A stretch of 64,000 nucleotides of DNA from Danio rerio (taxonomy: Eukaryota > Chordata > Actinopteri > Cypriniformes > Danionidae). This document shows positions 1 to 43,394 of the stretch, piece by piece. Within the stretch, counting starts at the first letter, position 1, and each line of letters begins with the position of its first letter. Below the pieces are notes generated by a model. That model did no database searches and was not told the DNA's origin. It worked only from the letters and a program-made list of their open reading frames with translations. Made by a program: the position numbers and the translations under genes. Where the stretch lies: the NCBI RefSeq assembly GCF_049306965.1, contig NC_133199.1:39232501-39296500 (forward strand). The letters run 5' to 3'.

Positions 1-473
1 CAGCTGTCAGGAGAGGTGGTGGTTTGGTGGTGATTGACAGTGTGCACGCGCGTGACGTGTCTGAGGAGAGACACGGTGGGGAGGGGTGAGAAGGGTGCGC
101 GACGATGCCTATTTGAGGACTGGGAGAGAGACGCGAGATTACCGGGAGATCATCACTCGTTTGCGGGCATCCGGAGACTCGCGAAACTTCCCGCCCTACT
201 CATAATTCTCTCTTCATATAGCCGTAAGCCTATTACATATCCATAAAACACTGTGATATAACCGCGCTCGGATCGGATCACTTTCTCACTGCAATCGAAC
301 CGCTCCAGGGTTCGTTTCAATCGAGCCGAGACCACCTCATTTAAGCGATCTCGGAGCGATTACTTTGGCGCAGAACAGAGCGCGATTGCCCTGTTCACAT
401 ATGCCAATCGAACCGCGCTAACTGGGCAAACGAGATACGTTCCGAAACAAAAGTGTAGGTGTGAAAGCACCCT
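1..473. repeat. Right end of a fossil DNA transposon (partial)
   Basis: The sequence ends at 473 with a terminus that reads, from the other strand, GGGTGCTTTCACACC. That is the style of end seen on abundant zebrafish non-autonomous DNA transposons. Inside are repeated near-palindromic blocks around 'cgatcggatc' and 'aatcgaaccgc'. The left end is not visible, so the element either starts outside the window or before about 240. Short open frames here look like chance. Family not determined. Confidence 0.35.
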
Positions 474-585
474 AAGTTTGACCTTTGGAAGAATTGTTAT
501 GATATATAGCTCAGTTCAGTGCAAAAATTAGCAGAGATCTCAGCCTGATCTAACGAGAAAACTTAAGTATTTTACGTTTTGCCAG

Positions 586-761
586 TTTAGTGGCTAATTC
601 GTACGAATTTGTACGATTTCAGTCGTACGAAATGATACAATTTTAAAAAGGAGGCGTGGCACCTAACCCCACCCCTAACCTCAACCGTCATTGGGGGATA
701 AGCAAATCGTACTAAATTGTACGAATTAGATCGTACGAATTCATACGAATTAGCCACTAAA
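586..761. repeat. Foldback MITE, 176 bp
   Basis: The ends are inverted copies: TTTAGTGGCTAATTCGTACG at the left and the reverse complement of TTTAGTGGCTAATTCGTATG at the right. The repeated block 'tcgtacgaat' occurs on both arms, and a C-rich centre near 655-690 separates them. Size and structure fit a non-autonomous DNA transposon. I could not assign a superfamily. Confidence 0.6.
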
Positions 762-966
762 TAAAAAAGTTACGAATCGCCGTGAGATTGTGTTGGAGAT
801 CTATCATTCATCACTGGTTAATCAAGCAGTGTTCGAACACTTGCAGCATCTTTATTTATTGTTGTACGTGTCGCCAGCAGCATCACTGATTGGAGTGTGA
901 TGTCACGGGATTGATGTCATGGTTTGGTTTGCGTAGAGTAAACACACATCGGCCTGACTCCAGCAG

Positions 967-1122
967 ATGTTTACAGATGCATCCCATCATCAGTCAGGAG
1001 GAGATGAGGGAAAAAACACACATGATTTCAGTCTGCCAGAGGCTCCACAAACTCCTCATAGTGTCAATGAGCTCTTGCAGAGGATTCTGCACTCGACGCC
1101 ACTGTCGTTTAGTGATTGTTAA
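967..1122 (+). CDS. Possible terminal coding exon of an unrecognised gene
   Basis: One frame on the plus strand reads 51 codons and a TAA. It includes stretches such as PEAPQTPHSVNELLQRILH and STPLSFSDC, with a composition more protein-like than the AT-rich surroundings. AG acceptors precede it (after 'ctccagcag' at 966, or after 'tttacag' at 976), but there is no strong pyrimidine tract and no partner exon was found. The antisense reading (ending in FSLISS) is also open for about 40 codons, which weakens the case. I do not recognise the peptide. It could be a last exon of a gene to the left or a transposon remnant. Confidence 0.18.
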   Translation: MFTDASHHQSGGDEGKNTHDFSLPEAPQTPHSVNELLQRILHSTPLSFSDC

Positions 1123-2795
1123 CATTACGCAACGCTGAGAAGATACACTTTAAAAATTTGTTTGTTGTTTTTAAAATAGTGTGCATGGTATTTAATGACT
1201 ATAAAGATGAGGTGTAAAAATACAGTTTAATTTTGTATTAATTAGTACAAAAGTTGGGGGTGGGGAGGGGGGGAGGTTGTCCACTTAAAAAATTGTCAAC
1301 TTAAATTTGTAACGTTAACCTAATCGATTTCTGTTGGGGCTACATGAATGAATTGTGTGGGGCCTTGCATTTTTACAGAGTAAGAATAGGCCTAGGCAAA
1401 TGAGCATTGAAAAATTGAGACTATTTAACATATCTAATTCACACAAGCTGACTATACTTCTTGCATAAATTAAAACAGGGTCGCAGTTGGCATGCAGATG
1501 GATTGAGTAACATCTGACACCCAGGAGTCTCTTTCTTTAATGGGGACTTTCCGTCTCTCAGTAGCGCTTAATTCACATGAAAGCTCCCCTTGGACAGAGA
1601 CAAACCGCTTACAAGTGTCGAGGATAATGCGCCAATTATACACAGCCCGAGACACAAAGACACACCACAGCACGGCCGGCAGCTTCCCGCTCCGTCATCG
1701 GCTTTCCCTTTGGCAAGGTCAATAAAACATGTCGCTTTTTGGAAACATTAAAATAACGCTGCAGCGCTGAGGGGCAGAGTGACGTCAGCGCGCTCTAGCG
1801 GTCACAGGCAGAACTGAAGGTAAACTTTAAAAGGGATACAGCTGCGGATTAACAACAATAACCAATTAATAGTTTTAACAAACTATATAATAACTTATTT
1901 AATAAATAGTATGAATAATACTCTATAATTACTGTTTTTACATTACTGTGCTGATTAAATTTGGAGGATGGGTAGACAACAGCCTCCTACTGAGTATATG
2001 AGGGTAAAGTATGGAAGGGATACAGCTGTTGATACCAACGTCATTATAGCATAATGGTTTGAGACATTGTACAATAATAATATTTTACTAATACTGTGTG
2101 AGGGCTGGGGTAGACGGTAATAAAATGCAACTTAATGGGCAATAAATTTAATATAAATAGTACTCGGTAGAATTACAGTTATTACATTAGTTATGGTTGG
2201 GTTGAATGTTAATAAAATAAAATTATTGGGTAGGCTAATTTAACAAATATATATAAATAATTATCTCTAACTTCATGCTGCAGCTGTATCCCTTCTAGCA
2301 ACAAAGACGATCTGATAGACAACAGCGCCTCCTACTGACTATATAAGGGTAAAGCATAGAAGAGATACATACAGCTGTGTATAGCAAATTGAAAAAAAAA
2401 TAAATCAATCAATGCTTGGGTTTGTCCATGTTTGACCCATACTAGTACTTTTCTAAATTTACAACTAGTTCTTGTATATTAGACACTTTTAGACCTATTT
2501 GTTCATTACACACTGATATTTATTAGACATTAATTTATAGTTAAAATTACTTATTAAATGGAATGGATAGATTTACTCTGGTATTTATTAGATTGTAAGA
2601 TTGTAATTATTAAATACAAAATAAAAAGCTACTTTAATCATTTGAAAGTGGCACTTGTTAGATACTATACTTGTTCGTTAGATACCAGTACCCAATAAAA
2701 AATGTTTTATTATTTATTAGATTATTAATCATTTAATAAGTATTCATTAGTGACTATTTTATTTTTTAAAAATATAGTAAAATAACTGATGACTA
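1123..2795. other. AT-rich intergenic DNA with a reiterated short module
   Basis: No gene seen. Between about 1825 and 2375 a module repeats: 'gcctcctactga.tatat.agggtaaag' followed within about 15 bp by 'gggatacagctg'. It appears at about 1983-2030 and 2328-2372, with a partial copy at 1838-1850 and an inverted piece ('cagctgtatcccttct') at 2281-2296. The pieces look like remnants of one repeat family. The rest is AT-rich single-copy-looking DNA. Confidence 0.4.
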
Positions 2796-3192
<397 letters not shown>

Positions 3193-3298
3193 CAATATCA
3201 CACGAGTGCAATATCACACCTGCAGCCTCGTGCCAACGCACGCCTTCCACCAGTGCTGATATACAGCCATATCGCACTGCTACGAGAGTGATATTGCG

Positions 3299-3489
3299 TT
3301 TATACAACAGTTTGACGGCATACTTGTGTTTATAAAAACAAAATCAAACATGGAGACAGTTTCTGCTGGCTGTATGTGGGCGGGGTAATACACAAAGGGT
3401 AAAGAGGCTGTACGGGTGCTGATATTACTTAAATATATCACGGGTATCAGCCAATCAGATTCGAGAACCAGACAGAACTGTTGTATAAA
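3299..3489. repeat. MITE with perfect 14-bp terminal inverted repeats
   Basis: TTTATACAACAGTT at 3299-3312 is exactly inverted as AACTGTTGTATAAA at 3476-3489, giving a 191-bp element. Just outside, 'gcaatatcaca' at about 3192 and its inverted form near 3286-3296 suggest that a larger foldback repeat (about 3190-3489) surrounds it. No transposase. Confidence 0.6.
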
Positions 3490-3519
3490 TATTCTTTTGT
3501 ACTTCTTTTCTCATACTTC

Positions 3520-4041
3520 TTTTGTCCAATTTTGGTGAGCCTGTGTGAATTGTAGCCTCGGTTTCCTGTTCTTAGCTGACAGGAGTGGCACCCGGTGTGG
3601 TCTTCTGCTGCCAAAGCCCATCTGCCTCAAGGTTGGACGTGTTGTGTGTTCAGAGATGCTCTTCTGCAGACCTCAGTTGTAACAAGTGGCTATTTGAGTT
3701 ACTGTTGCCTTTCTAGCTGGAACTAGTCTGACCATTCTCCTCTGACCTCTGGCATTAACAAGGCAGCTTCTTTAAACCCTAGAGATGGTTGTGTGTGAAA
3801 ATCCCAGTAGATCAGCAGTTTCTGAAATAGCAGCCCGTTTGGCACCAACAACCATGCCATGTTCAAAGTCACTTAAAGCACATTTCTTCCCCATTCTGAT
3901 GCTCGGTTTGAACAGCAGCAGATCGGCTTGATCATGTCTACATGCATAAATGCATTAAGTTGCAGCCATGTGATTGGCTGATTAGAAATTTGCGTTAATG
4001 AGCAGCTAGACAGGTGTACCTAGTAAAGGGGCTGGTAAGTG
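3520..4041 (-). mobile_element. Tc1-like transposon fragment (5' part)
   Basis: The segment matches the element at 18945-20365 closely: 'gacaggagtggcacccggtg', 'aaccctagagatggttgtg', 'acaaccatgccatgttcaaag', and it ends in the terminal 'caggtgtacctagtaaag'. On the minus strand this is the terminal repeat plus the N-terminal part of a Tc1/mariner transposase. The C-terminal half and the other end are missing, so it is a truncated, inactive copy. Confidence 0.75.
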
Positions 4042-5230
4042 TTTAAAAAGTTTTTGACTGATTTAACTTTGTAGCTAATTTAAATTTACACTGTCCATAT
4101 TTGACAGTGTTGGGTTACAACAACCCTGCATTTTTAGAGTAATTTTATTTTTTTAAGTAGTTTAATTTTAGTTTTTTTTTTACTCCTTATGATCTAAATG
4201 TGCATTAGAAAATAATAATAATAATAAAATACCATTGAAAATGATAAATGCTAAAATAATTCATACCAATTTTACAACATTACATGTGAATTTAAGGTTT
4301 TAAAACATTGGTAAGGTTTCATTCCACTACCAAATCTACATGTTTACATGTGTCCAAACTGTCCCGGGTTCATGCATTGTGAGACTTCAAAGTTTCTGAG
4401 GGAAACCATTGCAAACACAGCAAATCAAATGTCATCTGCTGTCAAATGTTCCAAGAGCGTCTCCCGTCCTTCTCTTTCAGAGATTAGTCTCAAGGTTGAC
4501 TTTAGTGGTAAGCACATTTATAATCCTTCAAATCTAAATGTGTGCTTTAGCTATCCTTCCATAACACATCATTCCATATAATTAACTCGATTTTGAAGAC
4601 ATAAATGATTAGCCATTGCGTTCAATAGTTTTTTTCTTCCTACTATAAACTGGCTAGTCACCAATATCCTTCAATATATCTTTTTTGTGTGTTAAACAGG
4701 AAGCTTAAGGTTTGAAAGATCTCGAACAGGTGGTTTTCTTTTATCTTTGAGTGAACCATCTCTTCTGAGTGTCCAAATACTGCGGGTGATTTTATTGAAG
4801 AGTGGAAAATACAACTTACTATAAAAGGCATACATTTTCCTGCATTTCAAACCCATGGGTTCCACTATTATCTGGCCAAACCTGCTGAACAGACTCTCCT
4901 TGCCCCCTTTGATGGAAACTGAATCAAAGTTTAATGCGCAGGAAAGATAAAACTCATGAAGGGGAAAGTGCCAGAGAGTGTTTCCACTGACGGACAGATC
5001 TCTTCTGTCACATCTGATGATGGAGCAGAGAGTAAAACTTAAAGGACGAGATGTAAGACAGCAAGACAAAAATGAGTCATTGAGTTCTTAATCTCTCATA
5101 TTTGATGGGATGCCATAATGCTTTTAATGAGATGCAGTTTCACAGATCTAATATATACTGACTCGCATGCGGTTTTACTTCCCAGCTCTTTATATTCAAA
5201 CTGACATCAAGAGAATTTGTTTTTGACATC
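4042..5230. other. Intergenic DNA, no gene recognised
   Basis: AT-rich at first, then 4340-5070 has more even composition. A 125-codon minus-strand open frame (4692-5069) and a 77-codon plus-strand frame (4348-4581) show no familiar motif and no supporting splice pattern. A potential acceptor/donor pair on the plus strand ('ctctttcag' near 4480, 'ggtaagc' near 4508) would enclose a very small exon, but I cannot link it to anything. Confidence 0.3.
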
Positions 5231-5490
5231 ATTCATTTTCCTTCGGCTTAGTCTCTATGAACTGCCAACTATTCCAGTATGTTTTACGCAGCGGATGCCC
5301 TTCCAGCTGCAACTCAGTACTGGAAATCACCCATACACACCCTCATACACTACAGCCAATTTAGTTTATTCAATTCACCTATAGTGCATGTCTTTGAAAT
5401 GTGGGGGATACCCGAGCACCCGGAGGAAACCCATGTCAACACTGGGAGAATATGCAATCTCTATACAGAAACTGAGCCACCGTGTTTTTG
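5231..5490 (-). mobile_element. DANA-type SINE fragment, reversed
   Basis: Read on the minus strand this is the body and 3' tail of the same SINE seen at 28952, 46285, 57026 and 57903. Diagnostic pieces on the plus strand are 'attcattttccttcggctta', 'cagcggatgcccttccagct' and 'gcacccggaggaaaccca'. The tRNA-like head is missing, a common 5' truncation. The copy is diverged and has lost part of the tail region. Confidence 0.8.
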
Positions 5491-6344
5491 ACGGTGAAAG
5501 ACAGTTTTCTTTAATAATGTTTTGACATTGTTTTTTGTGTGTTCGGAAAACTATGAGTTAAAAATTGGATAGGCTTTAAAGTCAGCCTGAATCACAGCTG
5601 CGCAGACATATTTAAGTATGTTGATGTAATTTCAACTGACAGAATATTGAGTAGGGGGTGGGGCTTTATTTTTGCATATCATTACCTCATAGCAAAGTGT
5701 AAGAAGGGCGTAGTTAAAAAATATTGTGGCTGAATCCATCAAATTGATGTCAACAGAAGGAACACCCCTACAAACGCAGAAGCAAATGCTCAGACTTAAC
5801 TTTTGTTTACTATTCCCAAACATGAACGAGCAAAATAAAGTCAATTTTAAAACTTCAGTCAGTCAGTTAGTCAACAGCGGTAGATTTACACGAGGAAAAC
5901 AGGCACGAATGGCACTCGTGAGAGAAATTTAAGATCTGAAAAAGCGTACACAGCAGCCTCTGGTGGATTCACTAACACTGCAAAAAAGGTAATAATGTAG
6001 CTCCTGGAATGCATTTCACTCTCTCCAGGAATGTATATAGGGGTACGTAATCAGAATGAGCCTGGCTGAAAGAAGGGCATTTACAGCATAGCATAAAAAA
6101 TGATGTCTTTTTTAGCTGAATCGTCACTGAAACATTTTTGGCTCTCCCGAATCTTGTAAAATTCGTAATAAGAGTAAAGCGTAATAAGAGCCCTTTAGGA
6201 CTGCAGTGTTGCACCACCAGCCAATTCCATTTGCGTAATAAGATGCACTTTCCAGTGAAGACATGGAGCAAGATTCAAGTATATATGAAAAAAACAAGGG
6301 TGTGATTTGAACTCTCAACAACAACAGAAAAAAATGAAATGAAT
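5491..6344. other. Intergenic DNA, nothing recognised
   Basis: No gene, tRNA or clear repeat boundary seen. Short open frames on both strands overlap each other and lack recognisable domains or splice support. Confidence 0.3.
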
Positions 6345-6836
6345 TAGGGCTGCACAATATTAGAAAAACCTAACATTGTGCTATTTTTTATTCTGCAATA
6401 TATATTACAATTTGAATACGACTAGATTAGTTGCATAACTATTCGTAAAAATGTATTATGATGATTCTGTAGGGAAGTGCATATGCAAAAATTATAAGGA
6501 AATCTACGATGAAATAAATTTAAAAAAATTAAAAAATTAAATAAAGATTTTTTTTGTTTGTTTTTCGAGGAGTTGAACTGTATTGAGATATACAGTACTT
6601 GAATAATCATATGTAAGACAATACCGCAGTCTTCATTATACAAACAATCAAATAAAATTAATTGTTTTAATTTTGTAATTTCTTAAAATCCTCACAGGGT
6701 CACAGGCCTCAAAAAACATTTGCAAAATGATCAATATAATATAATCCAGACTTAGCATTGCGTATGCTCACGATGTGCCTATTGTGAATGATCACATCGC
6801 AAAATTGATGGTGAAACCATATACTGTACAGCCCTA
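6345..6836. repeat. hAT-like non-autonomous DNA transposon
   Basis: The left end TAGGGCTGCACAATATTAG and the right end, which inverted reads TAGGGCTGTACAG, form terminal inverted repeats typical of fish hAT elements. The interior (about 490 bp) is AT-rich with no transposase. I do not see a convincing 8-bp target duplication, so the copy is old or the edge is slightly off. Confidence 0.55.
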
Positions 6837-7201
6837 ATATTCCTTTTTTTTTTAATCGAGAGTAACAGAGAAGGGTGTAGATAATTTAAAATAAGGTCAA
6901 GATAATGCATAAACAGGTTTAATCCCAAAAGTGCATGAGCTACATAGAAAAACAGATATAGAGTTTTATGTCACTAACAAAAATAGTGTTATTTGTGAAT
7001 GGCATTCATGTATCTCTCTCAAAGAAAAGTGTATTTTGATTATTTTAAAGCATTTACAAAGTTTCATTCACTTCATAAAACTCATTTCCTTCTTTTATTC
7101 TAGATCAAAACAAGCAGAAAGAGGGTTAGCAACTACCATCAGCAAACACTTGATCACAAAAAATGACCAGAATGAGAACCGAGTGTGTTCCACAATGTTT
7201 G
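6837..7201. other. AT-rich intergenic DNA
   Basis: Nothing recognised. The 94-codon plus-strand frame starting at 6931 has no domain signature and probably arises by chance. Confidence 0.3.
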
Positions 7202-8260
7202 TTTTATTATTCTGAACATATCCCCGGTGTCACAAATTCAACTTAATTTGATTATATGTCTTTTAAAAAAAAGAAAAAATGAACAGGGTGGATTAAAAAA
7301 AACAAACAAAAAGAAAGTTTCTTTGATGCATTACAGGATGATTCATTTGTGGCTCTGAAAATGTCAAGACCGTAAGAAAACTGCCACTACATATATTAAT
7401 TTTCACAATATTTGCCTATTAGCTCTCGCTAACGAAGACTCGAAGAAAAAGATCATAGCCAACTGAAGCAAACAGCACAACAAACCCCCACCATTCACTG
7501 GAATTACTATTTAATTCAATGATTAACGTGGTTAGAGTACCTAAGGATTATAAGAGTGCTTGCTAATAATCACTGAAGTTCTAGTTGGTGTGGTAATGAA
7601 AGCTACATAACAGCATGCCGTCGCGGATGCAGGTGGGGCCGTAAAGCACTGTGGTTAAGCAAGGGCAAGTTTACAGCAAATCCTTACCATTGACACAATC
7701 AGTGATTCCTAATGAAAACACCCTTAAACTCACTGCAGTAAATGATTCTTCACAGTACGTCACCTTACGAAGTGTGTAAAACATCCAAACGCATCGTATA
7801 AACTTATGTGAGGAGCGAATTCAATGGATCACAACACACACACACTTAGGTTCAGTTACATTGCGGTGATATGAGATCATAGTGAGCATTCGCTGCTAAA
7901 GATTGATGTAGAAAATAAATCTATGACTGTAAAAATAAGGCTGTGTCATTCAAGCGATGCAAAACAGCGACACACTCCACATCCTGTCCATGAATGGAAA
8001 GGGTTTGCTGTTTTTTTTTTTTTTTTCATACAGTAACATCTCTGTGATGGACTCGTTTACAAACTGAGTCTGACAGCGGGTTGGAGAGTCTCATTTTAAC
8101 GCACCCGACAGATTCATTTCCGTGACTGAGTCAAAACGACAATAAAAAGGAAACAGAAAAGTTCAGAATCGCTCCCAACCCTTTTCGCGATACAACTAAT
8201 AGACTACAGGCACACTTTTAGGACCCTTAACATTGTCATCAGTGAGGGGTTCAGACGAAC

Positions 8261-8317
<57 letters not shown>

Positions 8318-8827
8318 AAGTTCAGTTAACTTACAATTTACTCAGCTGCTGTTTATGCCTCTATTGTTTTTCTCCTTTTTTATGACAAGCATGCCGCTGT
8401 ATATGCATCCTAATTGTTTTTATTTATTTTTAGATTTTGGTGTCTTGTTATATTAACTTAAAATGAACAGATCTGTATAAACCTCCCCTAACATGCCTTT
8501 TATTCTGCATCTATGCCCCGCAGGATTCATCTCATCAACATAAAGCTCATGGTCGATGTAAATGTTACTGGAAGAGAGAGATTTGTGAACTGGTAATATA
8601 TGTATATATATTAAAACAGAAACGAACGTTGCCTCGCAATACAGGCGTTTTCCTTTCTTTGTTTCTCAAGCTAAACTATTAGAAATGTCCAATCGTGCTC
8701 CAGCAGAGGAGACTATTTTTTGAGTGTGGAGTGAGCAAGAATTGTTTTTTTGTTTTTTTCTGATGATGTACAAGACATTTCTAAGAGAGTAAGGTTTAAG
8801 ACAGAGGGTCATAACAATCATTTACAA
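7202..8827 (-). other. ube2v2: Probable ube2v2 3' UTR and downstream flank
   Basis: This lies directly after the ube2v2 stop codon on the minus strand and holds no recognisable transposon. Candidate polyadenylation signals (AATAAA on the minus strand) lie at 8419-8428 (two overlapping) and at 7203-7208. The 3' UTR would be about 0.4 or 1.6 kb long depending on which is used. An (AC)n run lies at 8269-8311. The true end cannot be fixed from sequence alone. Confidence 0.45.
8269..8311. repeat. (AC)n microsatellite
   Basis: About 21 AC units after a short imperfect 'acacacatat' lead-in. Confidence 0.9.
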
Positions 8828-18671
<9,844 letters not shown>

Positions 18672-18944
18672 CTTCTCCTGCCCGAATCCAAAAGCGTACG
18701 AAAGCGTGACGTCGGCGCGTCATGTGACTAATGACGCACAGTGCTGTAGCAAGACATAAAGGGGTGTGGCTCCACTGCAAAGATTTATTTTTACCAAATA
18801 TATATTTTATATATCAGCAGAGCTTAAATCTGACATCTTTTATCAGCATTTCATATTGGCGCATTTTCATCACTACGTCTTAAAAGTTTCACTGTTTCAT
18901 GTGAAGGAACTTAAAGAGAAAATAAAATAGTATGGTAATAAATA

Positions 18945-19754
18945 CACTAATAGGCAACTTTATTAGGTACACTTTACTAATACCGGGTTGGACCCCCTTT
19001 TGTCTTCAGAACTGCCTAAATCATTCTGGCAACAAGGTACTAAAAATATTCCTCAGAGATTTTGCTCTATATTGACATGGTAGCATCACGCAGTTGCTGC
19101 AGATTTGTCGGCTGCACACTCATCTCCTGTTCCATCACATCCCAAAGGTGCTCTGTTGGATTGAGCTCTGGTGTCTGTGGAGGCCATTTGAGTACAGTGA
19201 ACTCACTGTCATGTTTAAGAAACCAGTCTGAAAGGATTCACGCTTTATGACATGGCACATTATCCTGCTGGAAGTTGCCATCAGAAGGTGGTCATACTGT
19301 GGTCATAAGGGGATGGACATGGTCAGCAACAATACTCAGGTAGGCTGTGGCGTTGACACAATGCTCAATTGGTACTAATGTGTCCAACTTGTGATAAAAA
19401 AATATTCCCACACCATCACCACCAGCCTGAACCGTTGATACAAGCCAGGATGGATTCATGCTTTCATATTGTTGACGCCAAATTGTGACCCGACCATCCC
19501 AATGGCGCAGCAGAAATCAAGACTCTTCAGACCAGGCAACGTTTTCAAATCTTCTGTTGTCCTGTCGGCGTAACAGCCTATTGGTTAGTGCCGACATATG
19601 GTGCAGTAGCACGTCAGGGTGTCCCGAGTTCGAATACCGGCTCGAGAACATTTCCCAACCCTACCACTCTCTCTCACTTCACTTCCTGTCTCATTTCTGT
19701 CCTATATAATAAAGACAAAAAGGCCAAAAAAAAAAAAAAATAAAAAAAAAAAAT

Positions 19755-19833
<79 letters not shown>

Positions 19834-20365
19834 TCTGTTGTCCAATTCTGGTGAGACTGTGTGAATTGTAGCCTGTTTCCTGTTCTTAACTGACAGGATT
19901 GGCACCCAGTGTGGTCTTTTGCTGCTGTAGCCCGTCTCAAGGTTGGACGTGTTGTGCATCCAGAGATGCTCTTCTGCATACCTCTGTTGTAAAGAGTGGT
20001 TATTTGAGTTACTGTTGCCTTACTATCAATTGGAACCAGTCTGGCCATTCTCCTCTGACATCAAGGCATTTGCACCCACAGAACTGCCGCTCACTGTATA
20101 TTTTTCAGGCTATTGTCTGTAAACCCTAGAGATGGTTGTGCTAGAAAATCCCAGTAGATCAGCAGTTTCTGAAATACTCCAACAACCATGCCACGTTCCA
20201 AGTCACTTAAATCACCATTCGTCCCCTTTCTTGCTCAGTTTAAACTGCAGATCATCTTGACCATGTCTACATGCCTAAACACATATAGTTGCTGCCATGT
20301 GTTTTTCTGATTAGAAATTTACATTGAGCAGTTTGAGAGTGTACCTATTAAAATGGCCAGCATCC
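18945..20365 (-). mobile_element. Tc1-like transposon, near full length, interrupted by a SINE
   Basis: The ends resemble 'aataggcaactttattaggtacac' and its inverted partner 'gtgtacctattaaaatggcc'. On the minus strand the body encodes remnants of a Tc1/mariner DDE transposase, matching the better preserved peptide at 58631-59002. The frame is broken at many places and the copy cannot be active. A SINE at 19563-19829 splits it with a clear target-site duplication. Lies between ube2v2 and mcm4. Confidence 0.85.
19563..19829 (+). mobile_element. tRNA-derived SINE with A-rich/(TA)n tail, inserted in Tc1 element
   Basis: The head reads 'tgtcggcgtaacagcctatt' with a B-box-like 'gagttcgaatacc' at about 19627, so it is tRNA-related but a different family from DANA. 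The body is C/T-rich, then A-rich runs pass into about 70 bp of (TA)n. ATCTTCTGTTGTCC is present at 19549-19562 and again at 19830-19843, a perfect 14-bp target-site duplication. Confidence 0.85.
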
Positions 20366-20496
20366 TTATAGTCAACCAAACCCTGCTACTTTAAAAATAT
20401 TTTTCCACAGGAAAAAAAAAAATCAAGACCTCATCAGTAATTTGTATTTGGTCATTAATTCAAGAGTTCACACTTAGCTGATGATTGGTAATAAGC

Positions 20497-20672
20497 TAGT
20501 TTGGCATGCTGTCCCGGGAGAGAGCCCCGAGCTCAAGAGATCCTCGAGCCCGGAGCTCCCTCCCATTGCAGGGCGAGAGGGGAGTTTGAGCTCGGGTAGA
20601 TCTCGAGATTCCCTGTGAGATTTTACTGTGAGGCCGCAGTGCTAGCCACTGGGCCGCCGTGCTGTCCTGTAG
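20497..20672 (-). repeat. SINE-head-like fragment, GC-rich
   Basis: Reversed, 20,600-20,670 reads like the tRNA-related head of a fish SINE ('cggcggcccagtggctagca', 'ctgcggcctcacag'). The neighbouring 20,510-20,600 is unusually GC-rich with CTCGAG/GAGCTC blocks that partly pair with each other. The rest of the SINE body is absent. Family uncertain. Confidence 0.4.
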
Positions 20673-21224
20673 AAAAGAGGAGAAGGGGTGGAAGGGGGGA
20701 TTCATCAAAACGAAGATGACTAAAGGTAAGATGTTTGGTTATTTATACTGGGTTAGGAATAGCCTGATTGGTGGTTCGTACATTAGCTTGACTCTGGGCC
20801 AGCCGTGTCAATCATAAGCACGTGATCCTCTCGAAATTAGTTTATGAATAAACTTCACTTAGTCTAAAAGTCCTAAAATAAAAAATCTTACGGCAAAGTA
20901 AACCAAACACACACAAATTAGAACAACCAGCTGTTTATTTCAGTCTTCAATTACTTTGCCATTGTAAAAAGAATCCATTTATATTAACCACATCGTTTAT
21001 GTCAATGTTCAAACTCCTGCAGGATAATACGCAGTGTTTTTAATCCATTCATGTCATTATACACACTGTGAATTGTTTCATCTTCATCTTGTTTCTGCAC
21101 CAGATATAAAGCGTTCTTTAATGTTTTCACTAACACCTCAATGGCTTTGGGTCAGAGAGCACATGCTTTGCATATTACCTATTTGCAAAACAACTAAACC
21201 ACACACTATATACAAAATCTTTGT
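20673..21224. other. Short intergenic flank between Tc1/SINE debris and the mcm4 3' end
   Basis: No gene or clear repeat recognised. The 80-codon frame at 21034-21276 runs into the mcm4 3' UTR on the opposite strand and has no domain signature. Confidence 0.3.
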
Positions 21225-21348
21225 AAGAATAACAAAACTCATTTATTGTAACCAGAAAGGCTCCACACACTATTAACAACATTTGCTCGATAGAAAAAGC
21301 ACAACAGGAAATGCAAGCAGCGAAAGAGGAAGCAGCAGAGTCAAAGAT
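21225..21348 (-). terminator. mcm4: mcm4 3' UTR and polyadenylation signal
   Basis: On the minus strand AATAAA lies at 21247-21242, about 100 nt after the TAA stop at 21351-21349, so the 3' UTR is probably only about 125 nt. The cleavage point is inferred. Confidence 0.6.
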
Positions 21349-42724
<21,376 letters not shown>

Positions 42725-42854
42725 CTTGACTCAAAACTGAAAGAGAAAACGTCAGAAATGAGAGAAACGGAACCACTGATTTCTCATTCATTTGAACAAA
42801 CATATTTTTACTTCATCACAACTACATATACATGTAAAAGGAAATGGATATAAA

Positions 42855-43394
42855 CAGTTTTAGTCAAAATCTTTCGCCCTCCTGAGATTTTTGTGTTTTT
42901 TCAATATTTCTTTAATGATGTTTAACAGAGGAAGGAATTTCTCACAGTATTTCCTATAATATTTTTTCTCCTGGAGAAAGTCTTATTTGGTTTATTTTGA
43001 CTAGAATAAATGCAGATTTTCTTAAAAAAAACAAAAAACATTTTAAGGTCAAAATTATTAGCCTCCTTAAGCTATATTTGTTTTCCGATTGTCTACAGAA
43101 CAAACCATCATTATACAATAACTCACCTAATTACCCTAACCTGCCTAGTTAACCTAATTAACCTAGTTAAGCCCTTAAATGTCACTTTGAGCTGTATAGA
43201 AGTGTCTTGAAAAATATCTAGTCAAATATTATTTACTGTCATCATGGCAAAGATACAATAAATCAGTTACTAGAGATGACTTATTAAAACTTATGCTTAG
43301 AAATGTGTTGAAAAATATCTTCTCATTAAACAGAAATTGGGGAAAAAACAGGGGCATAATAATTCAGGGGGGCTAATAATTCTGACATCCACTG
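42855..43394. repeat. Tc1/mariner-type MITE (mcm4 intron 1)
   Basis: Same family as 55763-56311. Ends CAGTTTTAGTCAAAAT and, inverted, CAGTGGATGTCAGAATTATT. TA follows the right end. The core 'taccctaacctgcctagtta' and 'gtgtcttgaaaaatatctag' is well conserved. Non-coding. Confidence 0.8.

Noticed and set aside
4692-5069. 125-codon minus-strand frame as a gene
   Set aside because: No domain, no codon bias and no splice partner; a chance frame remains likelier. Kept only as an unassigned stretch.
19563-19700. True tRNA gene
   Set aside because: The B-box-like motif belongs to a SINE head; the cloverleaf is not maintained, and a SINE tail and target duplication are present.
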